NCBI RefSeq assembly: GCF_017068395.1
Contig: NZ_CP070619.1
Span: 868,001-932,000 of the forward strand
Source of the DNA: Rhodococcus pseudokoreensis
GTDB lineage: Bacteria; Actinomycetota; Actinomycetes; Mycobacteriales; Mycobacteriaceae
Length of the DNA: 64,000 bases
Direction: 5' to 3'
Positions within the stretch are counted from its first letter, which is position 1; each line of letters begins with the position of its first letter. Below the pieces are notes generated by a model, which saw nothing but the letters and a program-made list of their open reading frames with translations, was not told the DNA's origin and made no database searches. The position numbers were made by a program, and so were the translations under genes. Positions 39,978-50,008 of the stretch are shown piece by piece.

Positions 39978-41495
39978 ATGGACTTGAACTTGATCACCCA
40001 CTGGAAGCCGGAACCTGGGCGGGTCGTCGAGTGGAAAGTCACGGACGCGAGTGCACGTGCGGCTGCCGAAGCTCCGGTGGATCCGGCTCTGCCGACGACG
40101 ATGCAGGAGCGGCACCTGCGGCGGGCCCGGCTGGCGGCGAACAACGGCGAAACTCAGTCGCCGTGGATCGGCATCGCGTTCGACTTCCCGGGCAGGCTCG
40201 ACCGCGCGGCGATGACCCGGACCCTCGAGCGCTACGTGCTGCGGCACGACACACTGCACAGCTGGTTCTCGTTCGAGCACGCGGACGCCGACCCCACGGA
40301 CACCGGCAACGCGGTTCGGCGGCACGTCGTGCCCGCCGACGCCATCGCGCTCACGGCACACGAGGGCGAGACGCTCACCACCCCCGAACAGGTCCGTGAC
40401 CACATCGCCGCGCGCTTCGCGAACGACACGAGCGCGCTGGCATGGCCCGCGTTCGTCTTCGGTGTGGTGGAGCACTACGACGCGGAGGCGCCCGGGACCG
40501 AGGACAGCTTCACCCTGTTCCACGCCGTCGATCACGCGCACACCGACATGCAGTCGATGATTCTCACGTTCGCCGAGACGCGGATCATCTACCAGGCCGA
40601 ACTCGACGGCGCCGCGCCCGAACTTCCCGATCCGGGGAGCTACGTGGAATACAGCAGGCAGGAACGGGAGAAGGCGGCGACGCTGACACTCGCGTCCCCC
40701 GAGGTGCACGGCTGGATCGGTCACCTCACCCGCAACGGGGGCAGCTTTCCGAGCTTTCCGCTCGACCTCGGGGCGTCCGACGCACCCAAGCCGGCCATCG
40801 GCAGCCGGTTCAACCTCGCCGACGCCGACGAGTGCGAGCGGTTCGGCTCCGTGTGCAAGGCACACGGTTCCAACTTCATAGGCGGGGTGTTCGCGGCCCT
40901 CGCCATCACCGAACACGAATTGGTCGGACGCGACCGCTACATGGCGCTCTCCCCCGTCACCACCCGCAACGACCCGCAGTTCTACTGGTCCCAGGGGTGG
41001 TTCATCAATCTCATCCCGGTCGGGTTCGCCCTGGAGGAGGCCGCGACGTTCACCGGGCTCGCCGGGCGCGCGCAGGACGCCTACCGTTCGGGGAAGGCTC
41101 TCGGTGAGGTGTCCGTGCAGCAGGTGATCGACACCGTTCTCGCCGAGGCGGGCCCCGCGGCGACGTCGCAGCACACCACGCTCGCACCGCCGCCGATCGT
41201 GTCGTACATCGACGGGCGGCGGTTGCCGCAGACCGAGAGTTTCGTGTCGGCCCGGGCGACCGGCATCGTCGGCGGCAAGGCCACCCAGATCGCGTCGATC
41301 TGGATCAACCGCGTTTTCGAGGGCACGTGGATGGCCATCTCGCATCCGGACACGGAGGAGGCGCACCGGTCGGTGACCGCGTATGCCGAACGGTTGTCGA
41401 CGATCATGAAAACCGTGGCCCACGAGGGCGATTACACGGTGACGCCGTTCGCGCCGGTGGCCGCGGAATCCGTGACTGCCGCAGGGGTGGAGTAG
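39978..41495 (+). CDS. PapA-like acyltransferase (condensation superfamily), copy 1
   Basis: This 505-residue protein has the N-terminal layout of mycobacterial PapA1/PapA2-type enzymes (ITHWKPEPGRVVEW, then LRRHDTxHSWF-like VLRHDTLHSWF). The catalytic HHxxxDG motif is degenerate: Asp185-His186-Ala-His-Thr-Asp190-Met. The general-base histidine and the aspartate remain, but glycine is replaced by methionine. A C-terminal half with VSYIDGRRLP and IWINRVFEG completes the fold. It may transfer acyl groups to a sugar such as trehalose. The ATG has CAGGAG 8 bases upstream. It overlaps copy 2 by one base. Confidence 0.8.
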   Translation: MDLNLITHWKPEPGRVVEWKVTDASARAAAEAPVDPALPTTMQERHLRRARLAANNGETQSPWIGIAFDFPGRLDRAAMTRTLERYVLRHDTLHSWFSFEHADADPTDTGNAVRRHVVPADAIALTAHEGETLTTPEQVRDHIAARFANDTSALAWPAFVFGVVEHYDAEAPGTEDSFTLFHAVDHAHTDMQSMILTFAETRIIYQAELDGAAPELPDPGSYVEYSRQEREKAATLTLASPEVHGWIGHLTRNGGSFPSFPLDLGASDAPKPAIGSRFNLADADECERFGSVCKAHGSNFIGGVFAALAITEHELVGRDRYMALSPVTTRNDPQFYWSQGWFINLIPVGFALEEAATFTGLAGRAQDAYRSGKALGEVSVQQVIDTVLAEAGPAATSQHTTLAPPPIVSYIDGRRLPQTESFVSARATGIVGGKATQIASIWINRVFEGTWMAISHPDTEEAHRSVTAYAERLSTIMKTVAHEGDYTVTPFAPVAAESVTAAGVE

Positions 41496-42937
41496 TGCAC
41501 GTCACGTCGATCGACCGGTACATGCTCGAACCCGGCCTGGTGACGGAGTGGTCCGTCGCGCCGGGTGAGGTGTCGGCCTCGGCGGTGCCGCCGTCGTACA
41601 ACCAGCAGTTCCATCTCGACACCGCGCGCACACACGGTGTCGGCCGAAGTGTGTGGATGGCAGCGGCTTTCGACCTCCCCGGCCGACTCGACCGGGACGC
41701 GCTCGCGCAGGCACTGGTGCATTTCGTCCGGCGTCACGACACGCTGCAGACCGGCTTCGACGTGAGCCCGGACGCGATGGCCCGGGTGGATCTCGACCCC
41801 GACGACATCACCGTCGTCGCGTCCGAGTCCTCGGTGACGACGTCACCGCACGAACTCCGCGACCATCTGCGGTACCGGTTCACCGAGGCGTGCGATCCGC
41901 TGACCTTCCCCGCCTACCTGTTCGCGACCATCGAGCGCGACTCGCACCACACCGTGGTCAGTGCGTTCGATCACACGCTCGTCGACGGGTATTCGCTCGT
42001 CATCGCGCTGGGCGAACTCCGGCAGATCTATCAGCGAATCATCGGGCTCGGCCGCTCGGGTGTGCTCACCGAAGCGGAACTGACGGAGGAACTCGGCGAT
42101 CCGGGGAGCTTCCTTCGGTACTGCGAACTCGAGGCCGAGGCGCCGGTCACCGAGATCGGCGACCCCCGGGTGCGGGAATGGGCCCGCTTCTACCAGCGCT
42201 GCGGCGGCACCGCGCCCAGTTTCCCGCTCGATCTGGGTGTCGAGGCAGGCAGGCCCGCCCCGCAGGGCGCCGACGTGCGTCCCCTCCTCGACGCCGCGGG
42301 CACCGACCGGTTCGAGGAGATCTGCCTGGATTCCGGGGGAAGCCTGTTCACGGGGACGCTCACCGCGATGGGCCTGGCCGTGCACTCGATCAACGGCACC
42401 GCCCGGATGCCGTTGCAGTTTCCGCTGCACATCCGCCAGGACCCGCAGTGGGCCAACGCGATCGGGTGGCTCACGACGAGCGCGCCGCTGACGGTCGAAC
42501 TGACCCCCGACTGCGACTTCCAGTCCTCGCTTGCGCACACCCACGCCTCGTTCCGCACGGCGCTCACGCTCAAGGGCGTGTCGATGGCGCAGGTGCGGGA
42601 GGCGCTCGGTGACGGATATCGCCGCACCCGCACCGATGTGTTCATGGTCTCGTACATCGACTACCGCAAGCTGCCGGGCACCGACGACCACGACGAATTG
42701 AACGCCCACCACATCAGCAACGTGACGGTCGCGGACGACGCCCAGTTCTGGATCTCACGCACCCAGCGGGGTCTCGCGCTGCGGTCGCGGTTCCCCGAGA
42801 CGCCGACGGCGCGGCGTGCGGTCACGGAGTTCCTGGTGCGGCTGCGGGAGATCATGCACGACGTCTGCGAGAACGGTGTCACTCCCATCGCGGAACTCAC
42901 CAGTCAGCTGAACCTGGAGGGCACTCCGGTCGTCTGA
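41495..42937 (+). CDS. PapA-like acyltransferase, copy 2
   Basis: This 480-residue relative of the preceding gene has DRYMLEPGLVTEW near the start and FVRRHDTLQTGF. The active-site motif is Asp159-His160-Thr-Leu-Val-Asp164-Gly165, so the catalytic histidine, aspartate and glycine are all in place. The later VSYIDYRKLPG segment is shared with copy 1. Start GTG and stop of copy 1 share a base (TAGTG), so the two are translated together and could form a pair or act in sequence. Its end overlaps the convergent globin gene by 34 bases. Confidence 0.8.
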   Translation: MHVTSIDRYMLEPGLVTEWSVAPGEVSASAVPPSYNQQFHLDTARTHGVGRSVWMAAAFDLPGRLDRDALAQALVHFVRRHDTLQTGFDVSPDAMARVDLDPDDITVVASESSVTTSPHELRDHLRYRFTEACDPLTFPAYLFATIERDSHHTVVSAFDHTLVDGYSLVIALGELRQIYQRIIGLGRSGVLTEAELTEELGDPGSFLRYCELEAEAPVTEIGDPRVREWARFYQRCGGTAPSFPLDLGVEAGRPAPQGADVRPLLDAAGTDRFEEICLDSGGSLFTGTLTAMGLAVHSINGTARMPLQFPLHIRQDPQWANAIGWLTTSAPLTVELTPDCDFQSSLAHTHASFRTALTLKGVSMAQVREALGDGYRRTRTDVFMVSYIDYRKLPGTDDHDELNAHHISNVTVADDAQFWISRTQRGLALRSRFPETPTARRAVTEFLVRLREIMHDVCENGVTPIAELTSQLNLEGTPVV

Positions 42938-43314
42938 CCGCGGGAGGGCTCGAACAGTTGTCGCCGCATCCCGACGGCGATCCTGGCCGCCTCGTTCTTG
43001 GCCTGCTGCGCGACGTCGCCGACGAACAACTCGTCGACGCTGGACGTCCACAGCTCGACCCAGCGGTCGAAGTGCCGGCCGGTGAATCCGTGCCTGCCGT
43101 GCAGCGCCCAGTGCACGGCACCGACGCTGCCGCGGTAGACGCCGGTGCGCAGCAGGATCGTCTCCCAGAAGTCGCACATGACGGGCAGGTGGTCGTCCAG
43201 GCCGATCACCATGAGGGTCTCGAAGGCCGGTTCGAGGACCGGGTCGGCGAATGCCCGGCCGTAGAAGTGCCGGAGCAGCAGTTCCAGGTCGGCGCGCGTC
43301 GCGATGTCGGGCAT
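42904..43314 (-). CDS. Truncated haemoglobin, group III-like
   Basis: This 136-residue globin has LLRHFYGRAFADPVLEPAFE (helix B with the distal tyrosine), then MCDFWETILLRTGVY and HFDRWVELWTSSVDELF, which resemble group III truncated haemoglobins more than groups I or II. A histidine in LHGRHGF is the likely haem ligand. Such proteins bind oxygen or nitric oxide. The gene lies alone on the minus strand between copy 2 and sseA. Confidence 0.85.
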   Translation of the reverse strand: MPDIATRADLELLLRHFYGRAFADPVLEPAFETLMVIGLDDHLPVMCDFWETILLRTGVYRGSVGAVHWALHGRHGFTGRHFDRWVELWTSSVDELFVGDVAQQAKNEAARIAVGMRRQLFEPSRGQTTGVPSRFS

Positions 43315-43461
43315 GGGGCCTCCGTTCGGGTGCGAATCTACGCGCCCGCGCTCACCGTCCTCACCGTGCGCGGAAGGTAAGTGTGAACGCCGGTCGGAAG
43401 AACTTCCGGCGTCCGCCTAGAATTGATCCGTCCCCGTCGCATCTGCCCCAGGAGCCCACTC

Positions 43462-44361
43462 GTGCCCGTAGCGCCAGATCCCACCCAGTCCTTCGCCGAG
43501 TACGCCAATCCCGGTCGGCTCGTGTCGACGGAGTGGCTGTCCGCGAATCTGGGCACACCCGGCCTCAAGGTCGTGGAGTCGGACGAGGACGTGCTCCTCT
43601 ACGACGTCGGTCACATTCCCGGCGCCGTCAAGGTCGACTGGCACCTCGACCTCAACGACCCGGTGACGCGTGACTACATCAACGGTGAGCAGTTCGCCGA
43701 GCTGATGAGCCGCAAGGGCATCAGCCGCGACGACACCGTCGTGATCTACGGCGACAAGAGCAACTGGTGGGCGGCGTACGCCCTGTGGGTGTTCACGCTG
43801 TTCGGACACGAGGACGTCCGTCTCCTCGACGGCGGCCGCGACGCGTGGATCGCCGAGAACCGGGACACCGCGTTCGACGTCCCCGAGACCTCCCCCACCG
43901 ACTACCCGGTGGTCGAGCGCAACGACGCCCCGATCCGCGCGTTCAAGGACGACGTGCTCGATCACCTCGGCAAAGGGCCGCTGATCGACGTCCGTTCGCC
44001 GCAGGAGTACACCGGCGAACGCACCCACATGCCCGACTACCCGGAAGAGGGCGCCCTCCGCGGCGGCCACATCCCGAGCGCGCAGAGCATTCCGTGGGCC
44101 AAGGCCGCCGCACCCGACAGCCGTTTCCGTTCGCGCGGCGAACTGAACGAGATCTACGGCGGGGTGTCCGCCGACGACGACATCGTGGCGTACTGCCGGA
44201 TCGGTGAACGTTCCAGCCACACCTGGTTCGTCCTCACCCACCTGCTCGGTTACCCCAGCGTCCGCAACTACGACGGTTCGTGGACGGAATGGGGCAACAT
44301 GGTTCGCGTTCCGATCGTCAGGGGTGAAGAGCCGGGAGATGTTCCCGGCGCAACGTCATGA
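43462..44361 (+). CDS. sseA: Thiosulfate sulfurtransferase (rhodanese)
   Basis: This 299-residue tandem rhodanese has an inactive N-terminal domain and a C-terminal domain with the active-site loop [13 protein letters not shown] (Cys245). The linker ends in [12 protein letters not shown]. In actinobacteria it moves sulfur and is coupled to the next gene. GTG 43462 ([10 protein letters not shown]) is behind CAGGAG. It overlaps the SufE-like gene by 4 bases, as Rv3283-Rv3284 do. Confidence 0.93.
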   Translation: MPVAPDPTQSFAEYANPGRLVSTEWLSANLGTPGLKVVESDEDVLLYDVGHIPGAVKVDWHLDLNDPVTRDYINGEQFAELMSRKGISRDDTVVIYGDKSNWWAAYALWVFTLFGHEDVRLLDGGRDAWIAENRDTAFDVPETSPTDYPVVERNDAPIRAFKDDVLDHLGKGPLIDVRSPQEYTGERTHMPDYPEEGALRGGHIPSAQSIPWAKAAAPDSRFRSRGELNEIYGGVSADDDIVAYCRIGERSSHTWFVLTHLLGYPSVRNYDGSWTEWGNMVRVPIVRGEEPGDVPGATS

Positions 44362-44774
44362 CCGAACTACCCGATTCGCTTGCCGAGATCGTCGACGACT
44401 TCGCCGCCGTCGACGGCTCGGACAAGCTGCAGTTGCTGCTGGAGTTCAGCCGCGAACTGGCGCCCCTGCCTGCCGAACTCGAGCAGGACGCGATGGAACC
44501 GGTGCCCGAGTGCCAGTCGCCGCTGTTCCTGTCGGTCGACGACTCCGATCCGGAGCACGTGCGACTGCACTTCAGCGCGCCCGCGGAGGCACCGACCACG
44601 CGGGGTTTCGCGTCGATCCTGCACCAGGGCCTCGATGGGCACAGTGCCGTCACCATCCTCGGCATTCCGGACGATTTCTACTCCGCGCTCGGGCTCGCCG
44701 ACGCCGTCAGTCCGCTGCGGCTGCGCGGCATGTCGGCGATGCTCGCGCGAATCAAGCGGCATCTCCGCGGCTAG
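44358..44774 (+). CDS. SufE-family sulfur acceptor protein
   Basis: This 138-residue protein resembles SufE/CsdE, with [26 protein letters not shown], the sulfur-accepting cysteine in VPECQSPLF, and [11 protein letters not shown]. SufE takes sulfur from a cysteine desulfurase or rhodanese. The overlap with sseA suggests the rhodanese as partner. It ends 21 bases before the third PapA-like gene. Confidence 0.9.
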   Translation: MTELPDSLAEIVDDFAAVDGSDKLQLLLEFSRELAPLPAELEQDAMEPVPECQSPLFLSVDDSDPEHVRLHFSAPAEAPTTRGFASILHQGLDGHSAVTILGIPDDFYSALGLADAVSPLRLRGMSAMLARIKRHLRG

Positions 44775-44795
44775 GCAGGGTCTGAACACATACCG

Positions 44796-46172
44796 ATGGA
44801 ATTCACCGAACTTGCCGACTACCCCGTTCCGGTGGGTGCGCTCACCGAATGGCTGCCGTGCGCCCGCTCGGAGTGGGTGGACGACCCCCGTCCTGCGTCG
44901 TACATCCACGAGGCACATCTGCGCCGGTGCGCCGACGCCGACGGTCGCGAATCCTGGCTGGGCACCGCATTCGAGATCCACGGGACGCTGAACGTCACCG
45001 CGTTCCGTACCGCGCTGGAGAAGTGGACCGATCGTCACGAGGTGCTGCGCTCGCACACGACGTTCGACACGGAGACCGAGCGGGTCTGCAGGCGGACCGT
45101 GCCGCAGGGCGGGCTGCACGTGGGTGTCGTCAGCCACGGTTACGACGCCGCCGGTGGCGACAACTTCGCGCACCTGCAGCAACTGTTCGACGAGTACGCC
45201 TCGCCGCACAGCTGGCCGTCGTACGTCTTCGCGACGCTCGAGACCGTGCAGCGCGACCGGTTCACGGTGTTCTTCGCGGCGGATCACTCGATCATCGACG
45301 GGTTCTCCATCGTGCTCGTCGCCCACGAGTTGACCGCCCTGTACGAGGAGGCGCTGTCCGGTCGCACGGCCAACCTGTTCCCCGTCGGCAGCTACATCGA
45401 CTTCGGCCGCGAGGAGCGCGAGATCTCCACCGACGCCGAGGTCAAGCGTGAGGCGCTCGACGTGTGGCGGTCCGCACTCGAGGGGCCGGGACTCCCCGAG
45501 TTCCCCCTCGAAGTCGGTCCGCGCACGACGTACGCCCAGCAGAACCTGTCCGCCTGGATACTCGACGCCGACCAGGCCGCGGCGTTCAACTCGGCCTGCC
45601 GCGAGGCGGATGTGGGGTTCTTCCCAGGCCTGCTCGCGTGCCTCGGCTTGGCCGGTGCGGAAGTGGCGGGTGACGACCGCTTCCGGACCGTTACCCCGGT
45701 GCATACCCGGCACTCCCCGCAGTGGGCGTCCGCGCTGGGCTGGTTCGTGGGGCTGAGCCCGATCGACTTCGAGGTGACGTCGGACGATTTCGCCGCCGTC
45801 GCCCGCGAGGCCGCCGACAGCGTGGCCCGGACGAAACCGATCTCGGTGGTGCCGTTCGACCAGATCGAGAAGGAACTCGACATCCCCATCCGGCCGCGAT
45901 TCGTCGTCTCCTACATGGACGTCCGGTTCGTGCCCGAAGCGGGCCGCTGGCACGAACGTAACGCCCGGGCGCTGCGGAGCCGGCAGTACACGCACGACGT
46001 GTACGCGTGGATCAACCGCACCCCCCGCGGCGTCAATCTGGCGGTCCGATATCCGGGCAACGACATCGCCGCCGCGAGCGTCCACACGTGGGTCGCGAGC
46101 CTCCGCCGGCAACTGGAACAGGTTTCAACCAGCTACCCTTCGGTAGGGTTGCGCAGCGTCGGACAGGCCTGA
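44796..46172 (+). CDS. PapA-like acyltransferase, copy 3
   Basis: This 458-residue protein of the same superfamily as the two genes near 40-43 kb has YPVPVGALTEWLP near the start, WTDRHEVLRSH, and the active-site motif Asp163-His164-Ser-Ile-Ile-Asp168-Gly169. VSYMDVRFVP and YAWINRTPRG match the C-terminal landmarks of copies 1 and 2. It sits between the SufE-like gene and accA3, where M. tuberculosis has no gene. About 130 bases before accA3 carry no gene. Confidence 0.8.
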   Translation: MEFTELADYPVPVGALTEWLPCARSEWVDDPRPASYIHEAHLRRCADADGRESWLGTAFEIHGTLNVTAFRTALEKWTDRHEVLRSHTTFDTETERVCRRTVPQGGLHVGVVSHGYDAAGGDNFAHLQQLFDEYASPHSWPSYVFATLETVQRDRFTVFFAADHSIIDGFSIVLVAHELTALYEEALSGRTANLFPVGSYIDFGREEREISTDAEVKREALDVWRSALEGPGLPEFPLEVGPRTTYAQQNLSAWILDADQAAAFNSACREADVGFFPGLLACLGLAGAEVAGDDRFRTVTPVHTRHSPQWASALGWFVGLSPIDFEVTSDDFAAVAREAADSVARTKPISVVPFDQIEKELDIPIRPRFVVSYMDVRFVPEAGRWHERNARALRSRQYTHDVYAWINRTPRGVNLAVRYPGNDIAAASVHTWVASLRRQLEQVSTSYPSVGLRSVGQA

Positions 46173-46304
46173 CGGCAATATTCGGTCCGGTGGCAACACC
46201 GATCGGTTCGGTGCCTAGACTCCGAAGAGATGCCGTAACCCACCGCCGGTGAACACCCCCGGGGACCACCGCGGTGACAGACCATGCGAACCACAGGAGG
46301 CTCA

Positions 46305-48092
<1,788 letters not shown>

Positions 48093-48094
48093 CT

Positions 48095-48140
48095 CCCGTG
48101 AGTACTTGTTAACCGCCCGCGGTTAACAAGTACTCACGGG
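48095..48140 (+). terminator. Perfect 20-bp hairpin after accA3
   Basis: Twenty-base arms (48095-48114 and 48121-48140; starting CCCGTGAGTACT) are perfectly complementary, with a 6-base loop GCCCGC. The hairpin begins two bases after the accA3 stop. No T-tract follows on the plus strand, so it would be an unusual terminator, a 3'-end stabiliser, or a copy of a dispersed palindromic element. Confidence 0.7.
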
Positions 48141-48161
48141 TGGCCGTGCCACACTGTACGC

Positions 48162-48581
48162 ATGTCTGACGTTCCCGAGATCCGTATCGGCACAGCCGAA
48201 CGTGAGCAGGCCCTGAACTCGTTGAGCGAACACTTCGCCGCGGGCCGTCTGACGGTCCCCGAGTTCGACGAGCGCAGTCTCGCGGTCACGAATGCCACCA
48301 CCCGCGGCGAACTCGATCGGGTGTTCACCGACCTCCCCGCGACCACCGCCGCCGCGCCTGCCAAGGCCGTGGCAGCGGACACCGACCGCGACCAGAACTG
48401 GCGTCGCATCGTGATGTCGGTGATCCCGCTCGTCGCCCTCGTGCTGTTCTTCGTCGTCCCCGTCGACAACAGCTGGCTGTTCTTCCTGATGATCCCTGCC
48501 GCCGGCGCCATACTGTTCGGCACCCGCGACGACCGGCACGATCGCGATCGCCGCCGCGACCGCCGCGACCGGGACCGCTGA
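48162..48581 (+). CDS. DUF1707 (SHOCT-like) membrane protein
   Basis: This 139-residue protein has an N-terminal DUF1707 domain (IRIGTAEREQALNSLSEHFAAGRLTVPEFDER), then two hydrophobic segments (about 83-98 and 102-120), and a tail rich in Asp and Arg (DRHDRDRRRDRRDRDR). DUF1707 proteins are widespread in actinobacteria without a known function. It is followed by the next gene after one base. Confidence 0.85.
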   Translation: MSDVPEIRIGTAEREQALNSLSEHFAAGRLTVPEFDERSLAVTNATTRGELDRVFTDLPATTAAAPAKAVAADTDRDQNWRRIVMSVIPLVALVLFFVVPVDNSWLFFLMIPAAGAILFGTRDDRHDRDRRRDRRDRDR

Positions 48582-48582
48582 C

Positions 48583-48921
48583 ATGGAACCGGTGGAGGTC
48601 AATGCAGGCGGCTGGTATCTGCGCGCGCTGCGCGAGGACGAGCGGGTCAACGACCGTCCGGCGCTCGCGGACGGCGGAATAACCGAACCCGGCTACATCG
48701 CCCGCCGCACGGCGCAGTGGCTGAGCGACGAGCACTATTCGTGGGCGATCTGCCAGCCCAACACCGGCGAACTGCTCGCCGAGGTGGGGCTCACTCCGTC
48801 CGGGGAAACCGCGACACTCACCGGCTGGGCACGGGCCGGTCACGAGGACGCGCTCGCGAGCGGATCGGATGCGGTGCAACGGTTTGCGGAGGGCGCACTG
48901 GGGTTCACGGTCCAGCGGTGA
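48583..48921 (+). CDS. Short GNAT-acetyltransferase-like protein
   Basis: This 112-residue protein has WYLRALREDE near the start and SWAICQPNTGELLAEVGL, which resembles the central strand of GNAT N-acetyltransferases. The acetyl-CoA loop (R/QxxGxG/A) is not visible, so it may be a degraded or truncated member. It lies one base after the DUF1707 gene and overlaps the VanZ-like gene by 4 bases, so it is translated as part of an operon. Confidence 0.55.
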   Translation: MEPVEVNAGGWYLRALREDERVNDRPALADGGITEPGYIARRTAQWLSDEHYSWAICQPNTGELLAEVGLTPSGETATLTGWARAGHEDALASGSDAVQRFAEGALGFTVQR

Positions 48922-49256
48922 GGATGCGTTCCATTCCGGTGGCGGCCCTCACCGTGCTGGCGCTGATCATGTTGCTGTCCCCGGCGTCCGCGACGCCGTC
49001 CGGTCCCGAACATGCCGACAAGGTGGTGCATGCCGTGCTGTTCGCGGCGCTGGCGGCCGCCTCCCGGTATGCCCTTCTGACACCACGGATCACGGTGCTC
49101 TGGCTCGCGGCATTCGGGGTGATCACCGAGATACTGCAGGGCGTGCTGCCGATCGGCAGGCACGGTTCGGTCTGGGATCTCTGCGCGGACATGGTGGGTG
49201 TGGCGATCGGGTTGTCCGCTCAGTCCGCGATCATGCGTTCCCGCAGCAGAGTCTGA
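48918..49256 (+). CDS. VanZ-like small membrane protein
   Basis: This 112-residue protein has three to four hydrophobic segments. The family motif appears as HADKVVHAVLFAALA and GVITEILQGVLPIGRHGSVWDLCADMVGVAIG, typical of VanZ-like proteins. Function is unknown. Its start is GTG 48918, overlapping the preceding stop. Its end overlaps the convergent phosphatase by 37 bases. Confidence 0.8.
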   Translation: MRMRSIPVAALTVLALIMLLSPASATPSGPEHADKVVHAVLFAALAAASRYALLTPRITVLWLAAFGVITEILQGVLPIGRHGSVWDLCADMVGVAIGLSAQSAIMRSRSRV

Positions 49257-50008
49257 ACTGCGGCGTCGAGGCCGAGTCCGTCGGAGAAGTACCGCTCGAT
49301 CGTTCCGTACTGCTCGCGCATGGCGGCGAGCGACACCTGCAGATACTGCTCGCGGACCCCGAGCACGGGCTCGAGCAGCGCCGGATCTCCACCCGCATCG
49401 ACGAATTTCTCGAACACGCCCGCGAACGCCGGCAGCAGGAGTTCGTTGGTCAGCAGGTAGTCGTGGAACACGTCGTCCTCGCCGACGCCGAGGAGCAGCA
49501 GCAGTGCCGCCGTGGCCCATCCCGTCCGGTCCTTCCCGGTGGTGCAGTGCACGAGGGCGGGCGTGTTGCCGTTGGTCGCGAGACCGCCGAACAGTTCCCG
49601 GTACGAGGACACCGCGCTGGGCATCTCGACGAAATCGCGGTAGCTGCCCTCGAAATACTCGATGGCGCGTCCGCCGCCGAGTTCGCGTTCGGCGATCATC
49701 GGGTCGGCGATCACCTGCAGCATCTGCGCGGGGATCGAGCGGATCCCCTTGTCGGCGAGCACGTCCAACGCGACCGCGCGGGCCCCGTTCGGGAGAATGT
49801 CGGGGGCCGCGGCGCGCTCGTCCGCGGTCCGCAGGTCGTACACCATCCGGATCCCGAGGCCGTCGAGCGCCGGCATGTCGGTGTCCGCGACCCGGCTGAG
49901 ATCGGTCGAACGGTAGAACACACCGGTGCGCACCTTCGCGCCGTCCGCGGTCCGGTAGCCGCCGACGTCTCGCAGATTTGGCACGGACGTGAGCGGAATC
50001 GGCGTCAT
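49220..50008 (-). CDS. PtpB-like tyrosine/lipid phosphatase
   Basis: This 262-residue protein has the cysteine-phosphatase loop VHCTTGKDRTGW (HCxxGKDR), as in secreted PtpB/LipA-type phosphatases with activity on phosphotyrosine, phosphoserine and phosphoinositides. The N-terminus SVPNLRDVGGYRT is also typical. No signal peptide is seen. It overlaps lat by 4 bases (ATGA), so the two are co-translated, yet nothing in the lysine pathway needs a phosphatase. Confidence 0.88.
   Translation of the reverse strand: MTPIPLTSVPNLRDVGGYRTADGAKVRTGVFYRSTDLSRVADTDMPALDGLGIRMVYDLRTADERAAAPDILPNGARAVALDVLADKGIRSIPAQMLQVIADPMIAERELGGGRAIEYFEGSYRDFVEMPSAVSSYRELFGGLATNGNTPALVHCTTGKDRTGWATAALLLLLGVGEDDVFHDYLLTNELLLPAFAGVFEKFVDAGGDPALLEPVLGVREQYLQVSLAAMREQYGTIERYFSDGLGLDAAVQTLLRERMIAD

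Noticed and set aside
48095..48140. Long palindrome considered as an insertion-sequence end
   Set aside because: No transposase or target duplication nearby; a simple hairpin explains it.
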